Assembly (NCBI GenBank): GCA_013002105.1
Contig: JABDKS010000971.1
Coordinates: 1-11,386, forward strand
Direction of reading: 5' to 3'
Origin: Pirellulaceae bacterium
Lineage (GTDB): Bacteria; Planctomycetota; Planctomycetia; Pirellulales; Pirellulaceae
DNA length: 11,386 nucleotides
In this document: positions 6,485 through 11,386 of the stretch, in pieces
How the letters are laid out: each line of letters begins with the position of its first letter
How positions within the stretch are numbered: position 1 is the stretch's first letter
Translations under genes and position numbers: made by a program
The notes under the pieces: generated by a model
Database searches by the model: none
What the model saw: only the letters and a program-made list of their open reading frames with translations
Told to the model about the DNA's origin: nothing

Positions 6485-7426
6485 ATGACAGATATTGATT
6501 TACCGCATGTATCGTCGGCGACTTACCGGTTGCGACGATCGCGCCGCGGAGCGATCGCGTTGGAATACGCGATCATGCTTGTTGTGCTGGTTGCTGGAGC
6601 GTTCGCGATCTCCACGGTCGGCACCAACGCGTTTTCGGCAACGCAAACTTTGCGTACGGCAGTTGCCGATACAGATCTGCCAAGTGACTCGCTCTCATCG
6701 GAGACGTCGATCGCCACCGCGGCAACAGAAGCGGCAGGCAATTCAATGGCGTTGATGAGTCTAGTCGTTCTCTGTTTGTCAGCGACCTGTTTCATCGCCG
6801 TACGCCGACTATGCAACACGAATCAATCGGAAACGCCGACCTTAGAAAACGCACAAGAGCCCGCTGCAGAAAAACCTTGCGCGAATGAAAACTTACGGCG
6901 CCGCATTCTGGAAAAGCGGGACGTGCTGTTCTCGGAGATGTCCAAGGATTTGCGAGGATTGGTCGGAACACAGGTGACCGTTGGCGATTTGATGAGCACC
7001 AAGATGAGAGTGGTGTCACCGGATTTGCCCGCCGAGAATGTTCGCGCGATGATGTCGAATTTTAAGATGCATCACCTGCTGATCTGTGACGATTCGCGTT
7101 TGGTCGGCGTCATCAGCGATCGTGATCTCGCCAAGTCGCGGGCCCGTTATGCATCCGATTTGATGACGGCCGACCCGATTTCAGTGACGCCATTGACGCA
7201 GTTGATTCCAACAGTGTCGACGATGATCAACAAACGAATTTCGTGTTTGCCGGTCGTCGAAAACGGTGAGCTAAAAGGTGTGTTGACCCGCACCGATCTC
7301 TTAGTCGCATTTCAGTGCATGCTGCAAATCATGTCCAAGACGCTGCACCAAGCGGAGTCGCAGTCGGACGATGACTCGGATGATTGTTTGTCCGAATTGG
7401 CCACTGATCCTGTGCTGGCCAACTAG
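6485..7426 (+). CDS. Membrane protein: Flp/prepilin-like N-terminus fused to cytoplasmic CBS pair (313 aa)
   Basis: Domains in order: a basic N-terminus ending RRSRRG (17-22); a prepilin-like segment AIALEYAIMLVVLVAGAF (23-40), with G22 where a type IV prepilin/Flp peptidase would cut and Glu27-Tyr28 at +5/+6; a Ser/Thr/Ala-rich loop (about 45-87); a second membrane helix (about 88-106) ending in RR; a charged linker (110-160); and two CBS domains (about 163-218 with VGVISDRDLAK, and 224-282 with KGVLTRTDLL). An acidic tail (DDDSDD) follows. The predicted topology is N-terminus inside, loop outside, CBS pair in the cytosol. The CBS pair probably senses an adenine nucleotide. It lies 57 bases after nhaA, so control of the antiporter is a reasonable guess. 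Whether the N-terminus is processed is unknown; the same motif would also work as a plain membrane anchor. Confidence 0.85.
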   Translation: MTDIDLPHVSSATYRLRRSRRGAIALEYAIMLVVLVAGAFAISTVGTNAFSATQTLRTAVADTDLPSDSLSSETSIATAATEAAGNSMALMSLVVLCLSATCFIAVRRLCNTNQSETPTLENAQEPAAEKPCANENLRRRILEKRDVLFSEMSKDLRGLVGTQVTVGDLMSTKMRVVSPDLPAENVRAMMSNFKMHHLLICDDSRLVGVISDRDLAKSRARYASDLMTADPISVTPLTQLIPTVSTMINKRISCLPVVENGELKGVLTRTDLLVAFQCMLQIMSKTLHQAESQSDDDSDDCLSELATDPVLAN

Positions 7427-7438
7427 CAGGCCAGCACA
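7411..7438 (+). terminator. 10-bp perfect hairpin spanning the stop codon of the CBS membrane gene
   Basis: Arms 7411-7420 and 7429-7438 are perfect reverse complements around an 8-base loop that contains the TAG stop (7424-7426). No T-tract follows, so it is more likely an mRNA-stability or processing element, or a weak Rho-independent stop, than a strong terminator. The next gene begins 57 bases later with its own ribosome site. Confidence 0.45.
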
Positions 7439-7494
7439 CTGCGGCATCAACCATACACCCTCCATTAGTAAGTTGAAGGCGAAGGAAACCAGTC

Positions 7495-8940
7495 ATGATA
7501 AAACACCAACACCATTCCGATGTAATCGACACGCGTCAAAAAGCATTGAACGTAAATTTGGATCCGCGACGCTACGGAACGTTCGCCGAAATCGGTGCGG
7601 GCCAAGAGGTCGTACGGTGGTTTTTTCGTGCAGGTGGCGCAGCCGGAACCATCGCGAAAAGCATGTCTGCTTACGATATGCAGGTCAGCGATGCGGTTTA
7701 CGGACCGGCGGCGCGTTACGTCTGTCGCGAACGACTGCAAGCAATGCTGGATCACGAACACTCGTTGAATCTGGATCGATTGCGCGAGACTCGTGGCGAC
7801 GCGACATCGTTCTTTGCGTTTGCTGATACCGTTTCGGCTCGCAACTATCACGGCACCAACCAATGTCATGGTTGGATGGGCATCAAATTCCAGGCCCAGC
7901 CCCGCGACGAAGACAGCCAGATCATTCTTCATGTGCGAATGTTGGACGACGATGCCGAGTTGCAGCAGGAAGCTTTGGGCATGGTGGGTGTCAATTTGGT
8001 TTATGGAGCGTTCAACTTTCATCATGAGCCCGATCAACTGGTAGGATCGCTCTTGGATGGGCTTTCGACGTCTCGAATCGAGATCGACATGATCGAGTTT
8101 TCGGGAATAGCGTTTCGCAACGTCGATAATCGTCTGATGAGCTTGAAGCTGGTGGAACTCGGGTTGAGCGGAGCGGCGATGTTCGCGGCCAATGGCGATG
8201 TATTGCAACCGGCGGAGTACTTTTACAAAAAACCCATCCTGGTCGAACGTGGCAGCTTTCGACCGGTCTGCAATGTGAATATGGATATGTTCCGATGTGC
8301 GTACGACGAATTTGCACAAGTGCCCGGTAACGAAGGGAAAGAGATCGTTCAGGTCATGGAATTGACCATGCACAATCTGAAGACCGAACGCGGGATTGAC
8401 TTCAGTGATTTCCTGGCACGGGCCGATGCGATGTCCGCCAGTGGCATGACCGTGTTGATCTCGGACTACTTCGAGTACTACCGCTTGGCAGCCTATCTGT
8501 CGCAGTTCACAAAAGAGAATATCGCGCTCACGATGGGTGCCGGCAGCTTGCAACAGATTTTCGACGAACAGTATTACACAGAGCTCGACGGTGGCGTGCT
8601 GGAATCCTTTGGTCGATTGTTCAAGAACGACCTGAAGATATACTGTTATCCGCTGCAAAATCCAGAGACCGGCGAATTAATGACCAGTGACAATCTGGAA
8701 ATCGACACTGATCTGCAGCAGCTTTACGGTTATCTGCAAGATCGCGGCGTGATCAACGCACTCGAAAACTACGATAGCGAATGTCTCAATATTTTCTCGC
8801 GCGACGTGCTCAAGCGAATCAAATCGGGTGACCTCGCGTGGGAAGAAATGGTGCCCCCTGCGGTCGCCGAGGTGATCAAGACCAAAGGGTACTTCGGATA
8901 CAAGGCTCCCAAGGCCGCCGCGCGACCGAGTTTGGTTTAA
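7495..8940 (+). CDS. Conserved protein of unknown function (481 aa)
   Basis: I recognise this as a conserved bacterial family without an assigned role. The N-terminal half has the distinctive block YGTFAEIGAGQEVVRWFF (27-44), then AGGAAGTIAKSMSAYDM (46-62), and later CHGWMGIKFQ (124-133) and a QEALGMVGVNLVYGA segment (158-172). It appears cytosolic: no signal peptide and no clear membrane helix. From memory, relatives in databases carry conflicting labels such as TonB-dependent receptor or nicotinate-nucleotide adenylyltransferase. Neither fits what I see, since there is no beta-barrel leader or plug and no HxGH-type nucleotidyltransferase motif. The start ATG is preceded by AAGGA (7482-7486). 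It lies 68 bases after the CBS membrane gene on the same strand, so it may belong to the nhaA cluster, although the hairpin at 7411-7438 lies between. Glycine-rich conserved blocks suggest an enzyme, but I cannot name a reaction. Confidence 0.85.
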   Translation: MIKHQHHSDVIDTRQKALNVNLDPRRYGTFAEIGAGQEVVRWFFRAGGAAGTIAKSMSAYDMQVSDAVYGPAARYVCRERLQAMLDHEHSLNLDRLRETRGDATSFFAFADTVSARNYHGTNQCHGWMGIKFQAQPRDEDSQIILHVRMLDDDAELQQEALGMVGVNLVYGAFNFHHEPDQLVGSLLDGLSTSRIEIDMIEFSGIAFRNVDNRLMSLKLVELGLSGAAMFAANGDVLQPAEYFYKKPILVERGSFRPVCNVNMDMFRCAYDEFAQVPGNEGKEIVQVMELTMHNLKTERGIDFSDFLARADAMSASGMTVLISDYFEYYRLAAYLSQFTKENIALTMGAGSLQQIFDEQYYTELDGGVLESFGRLFKNDLKIYCYPLQNPETGELMTSDNLEIDTDLQQLYGYLQDRGVINALENYDSECLNIFSRDVLKRIKSGDLAWEEMVPPAVAEVIKTKGYFGYKAPKAAARPSLV

Positions 8941-9078
8941 GCAGTCGTTGTTCGAGCATCAAGGTGACGGGTAAGCGTACCGCTATTCCTACGGGAACGT
9001 GATTGATTGACTGTGCGAGCAGCCATCGTGGATACCCCACGGCGCACTTCCCTGCCCCGAGGGCGTAGCGTGTCGCGG

Positions 9079-11379
9079 TTACTCGAGTTTGATTGTTCCC
9101 GTCGCGCCCGTTTCGACTTCCGGCGGTTCCTCGGTGGACGGTGTTTCTTCTGTCACGCGTCGAGCAAAAAACCACATCGTCGATATAATCACAAGCACGC
9201 CCGTCCACGCTATCGCTCCTTCCCACAGCAAACGTGAACGCATCAATCCCACCGGTGCAAAAACTTTGGACAGTCGATACTGGACGAGTACCAATAGGTC
9301 TGCTTTGGTGGCACCCGCATTATCACGATCGTCGTCCGTTTCGACAGGCAAACTGACTTTTTGCATCGCGGCGACCCACTGTCCGGCATACGCGTCGCCA
9401 CCGGTCACTCGCGACAGCGGATCTTGATAGTCGACATCGCCGCCTTCGAGCAATTGATCCATCAACTTTGACGGTACTTGGATGTCGTTGCCCTTTTCCT
9501 TCCTCGCGTTGGCGGTGGCCAGATAAGGATGCTGAAGCACGGTTCCACGACGTGGACCGTCGCGTGCTTCGACCAGCACGGCAATTTGATTCGCTCCTTC
9601 TTCACCCTGCAGTAACCATAGGTCACCCAGGTTGATCGTGACAACGAAAACGGCATCGGGATGCGAGTGATCATCGGACAAATAGATCGGTGTGCTAATC
9701 GCGACCTTCCACAAATCAGTTGCCGAACTAGGGAACGCTGCCGAAAGATGCGTTTTCTTTGTCAACGGCTGAATGCTGTCGATCGGCGTCCCGCGGTCTA
9801 GGTCATCGCGACCGCCGTGGTAATAGGTCCGGTACGCGTAGTTTCGCCCCGCACTGTTTCGAATCCGTTCGACCGGCGGGTCATAGGCAATGCTGATAAT
9901 GGTCCCGTCGGCGTCGGTGACAAACATCGTGGCTAATCGAGGTTGGCGAGAGCCTTTGGGGGCCGAACGATAACGTTTGAGACGCGCTAGCAGGATCTCG
10001 TCCAGTTTTTTTCTTTCGGGGACGTCCAATAACTTTTCGCGTGTTTCGACTTTTTTCTCGGCGGCGAACGAGGTTCCCGCGTCGATCAGTTCCCGACGCA
10101 GTTCGGTTAGCTCGGGGTCATTCAGGACGGTTTGCAATTGGGTTTGGAATTCCGGATTTGTTGCTTCGTCGTGAGTGAGTTGAAAATAGCGAAGGATTTC
10201 ATTCTCGAGCGTGCGTGCGGCAAACTTGGCCGCCAACTGGTTGCTGCCAAACGCTTCCTGCCGCAGGTACGTCATCGTGCTGTTTGTGGACTGATTGATT
10301 GTTCGCACCGACAAAAGTCCGGCGGTGGCAAGCAACACGAGCGGCCCAACGATACCCAGCAGCATCAATGGCCGCCGTGCACGCGCTTGGTCACGCCGAT
10401 TCAGATCCAGCAAAATCTGTTGAGCGTTGGCGTAACGATCTTTTGGGTCGACCGCCAGGCATCGGCTAACGATTCGCGCCATCGCCCGATCCACTCCGCT
10501 GCGTTTGAGATGGTCGGTCGGTGGTGGGCTATCCGCGATCGAATCACGATACCGCGTCAATCGTTTTGGTAGTGAGCCGGCGGTGTCGATCTTTTCGATC
10601 ACCGCAGCGTCGCGGTACGGGGGCCGACCGGTGAGCATCCGGTACATGATCGCCCCGACCGCATACACATCCCAACTGGAGTCGGGCGTCGATTCCAAGT
10701 CAGCCTGTTCAGGCGCCATGTAAAACAACGTACCCAGCGCCGGAGTCTGGTCATGTGACATTCGGCTTTGGCCAAAGTCGGCCAGCCGCGGTTCTACATC
10801 GTCACCGAGCAAAATATTGGCGGGTTTCAAGTCGCAATGAAGCACCCCTTTGCTGTGGCAATGGTTCAGTCCGATACAGATCTTTCGAAACAGGTCGACA
10901 GCTTGCCGAACGGGAATCTCGCCCTTGAGCTGCAAGTATTCTTCCAGCGAACCGCCCGTCACCAGTTCCATCACGTAGTACGGTGGATCGGATTCCCAAC
11001 CAACTTCCAATACTTGGACAACGTGGCGGTCAGCCGACATCTGAACCAAGTTCTTGACTTCGCGGCTCAGAAGTGACCAATTGACGCCGCTGCGATGTAG
11101 GAAAAATTTAACCGCTACACTACGACCGGTGTTCAAGTCCTGGCCTGTCCAGACCTGGCCAAACGCCCCGGCTCCGAGAAACTTTTGTAGACGGTATCCT
11201 GGGACCTCAGCCGGCGGAGTGGTAGCCTCCATCGACAGTTTTTTGCTTGCCGATTCAGCACCTGCTGTCTGATGTTGGGTTAAATTTTCGTCGTTCACAA
11301 AACTATTGACCAGAAGATCGTTGTTTTCAATGCACTCAACAGGATTTAACAACTCGTACCGACGAACCGGCGAGTCCAT
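9079..11379 (-). CDS. Transmembrane Ser/Thr protein kinase with Cache-like extracytoplasmic sensor region (766 aa)
   Basis: Hanks-type kinase. Numbering from ATG 11379: a 60-residue N-terminal lead, then the kinase domain at about 61-325 with glycine loop GAGAFGQV (69-76), K91, E107, catalytic loop HCDLKPAN (181-188), DFG (201-203) and APE (222-224). All catalytic residues are present, but the usual HRD arginine is Cys182, making it a non-RD kinase. A membrane helix follows at about 337-358, then an extracytoplasmic region of about 360 residues. Its NYAYRTYYHGG (513-523) and LWKVAISTPIY (556-566) segments resemble double-Cache ligand-binding domains. A second helix (719-739) and a 27-residue tail end the protein. 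Ligand binding outside probably sets kinase activity inside. Only seven bases precede the ATG, so the gene could begin further upstream; an internal Met at 50 is a weaker start. Confidence 0.93.
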   Translation of the reverse strand: MDSPVRRYELLNPVECIENNDLLVNSFVNDENLTQHQTAGAESASKKLSMEATTPPAEVPGYRLQKFLGAGAFGQVWTGQDLNTGRSVAVKFFLHRSGVNWSLLSREVKNLVQMSADRHVVQVLEVGWESDPPYYVMELVTGGSLEEYLQLKGEIPVRQAVDLFRKICIGLNHCHSKGVLHCDLKPANILLGDDVEPRLADFGQSRMSHDQTPALGTLFYMAPEQADLESTPDSSWDVYAVGAIMYRMLTGRPPYRDAAVIEKIDTAGSLPKRLTRYRDSIADSPPPTDHLKRSGVDRAMARIVSRCLAVDPKDRYANAQQILLDLNRRDQARARRPLMLLGIVGPLVLLATAGLLSVRTINQSTNSTMTYLRQEAFGSNQLAAKFAARTLENEILRYFQLTHDEATNPEFQTQLQTVLNDPELTELRRELIDAGTSFAAEKKVETREKLLDVPERKKLDEILLARLKRYRSAPKGSRQPRLATMFVTDADGTIISIAYDPPVERIRNSAGRNYAYRTYYHGGRDDLDRGTPIDSIQPLTKKTHLSAAFPSSATDLWKVAISTPIYLSDDHSHPDAVFVVTINLGDLWLLQGEEGANQIAVLVEARDGPRRGTVLQHPYLATANARKEKGNDIQVPSKLMDQLLEGGDVDYQDPLSRVTGGDAYAGQWVAAMQKVSLPVETDDDRDNAGATKADLLVLVQYRLSKVFAPVGLMRSRLLWEGAIAWTGVLVIISTMWFFARRVTEETPSTEEPPEVETGATGTIKLE

Positions 11380-11386
11380 TGTAGCC

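Noticed and set aside
7465..8658. A 397-codon open frame on the minus strand opposite the 481-residue gene
   Set aside because: It shows no recognisable domain and its reading frame follows from the codon bias of the conserved gene on the plus strand, which has a good ribosome site and conserved blocks.
9027..9041. Small hairpin CGTGG/CCACG between the convergent genes at 8941-9078
   Set aside because: Only five base pairs with no T-tract; too weak to call a terminator. I see nothing else in that 138-base gap.

Overview
The window looks like a chromosomal segment from a planctomycete, most likely of the Pirellulaceae/Rhodopirellula type. This is an inference from the gene families, not from a marker gene. 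The families are a type III glutamine synthetase, a transmembrane Ser/Thr kinase with a Cache-type sensor region, a large hybrid histidine kinase, loosely packed genes and moderate GC. I see no rRNA, tRNA, CRISPR array, transposase or phage gene.

Layout. (1) 1-2513, plus strand: the C-terminal part of a type III glutamine synthetase (the window starts inside it), then a 16-bp hairpin, then two small CBS-pair proteins separated by only two bases. (2) 2621-4390, minus strand: a hybrid histidine kinase with about six membrane segments and a C-terminal receiver. (3) 4391-5092: a gene-poor divergent gap holding several dyads, including a predicted three-way-junction fold at 4767-4840. (4) 5093-8940, plus strand: a Na+/H+ antiporter NhaA with a histidine-rich insertion, a membrane protein joining a Flp/prepilin-like N-terminus to a cytoplasmic CBS pair, and a strongly conserved-looking 481-residue protein of unknown function. 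(5) 9079-11379, minus strand: a Ser/Thr protein kinase with an N-terminal kinase domain and an extracytoplasmic Cache-like sensor region.

How the parts may work together (inference). Three separate CBS-pair proteins lie within 6 kb. CBS pairs usually bind adenine nucleotides, so they could report energy state to nitrogen assimilation (GSIII) and to ion/pH homeostasis (NhaA). Two membrane-bound signalling kinases on the opposite strand flank the NhaA cluster. The least ordinary items are the prepilin-like/CBS fusion next to nhaA, the structured DNA/RNA element upstream of nhaA, and the uncharacterised 481-residue family closing that cluster.
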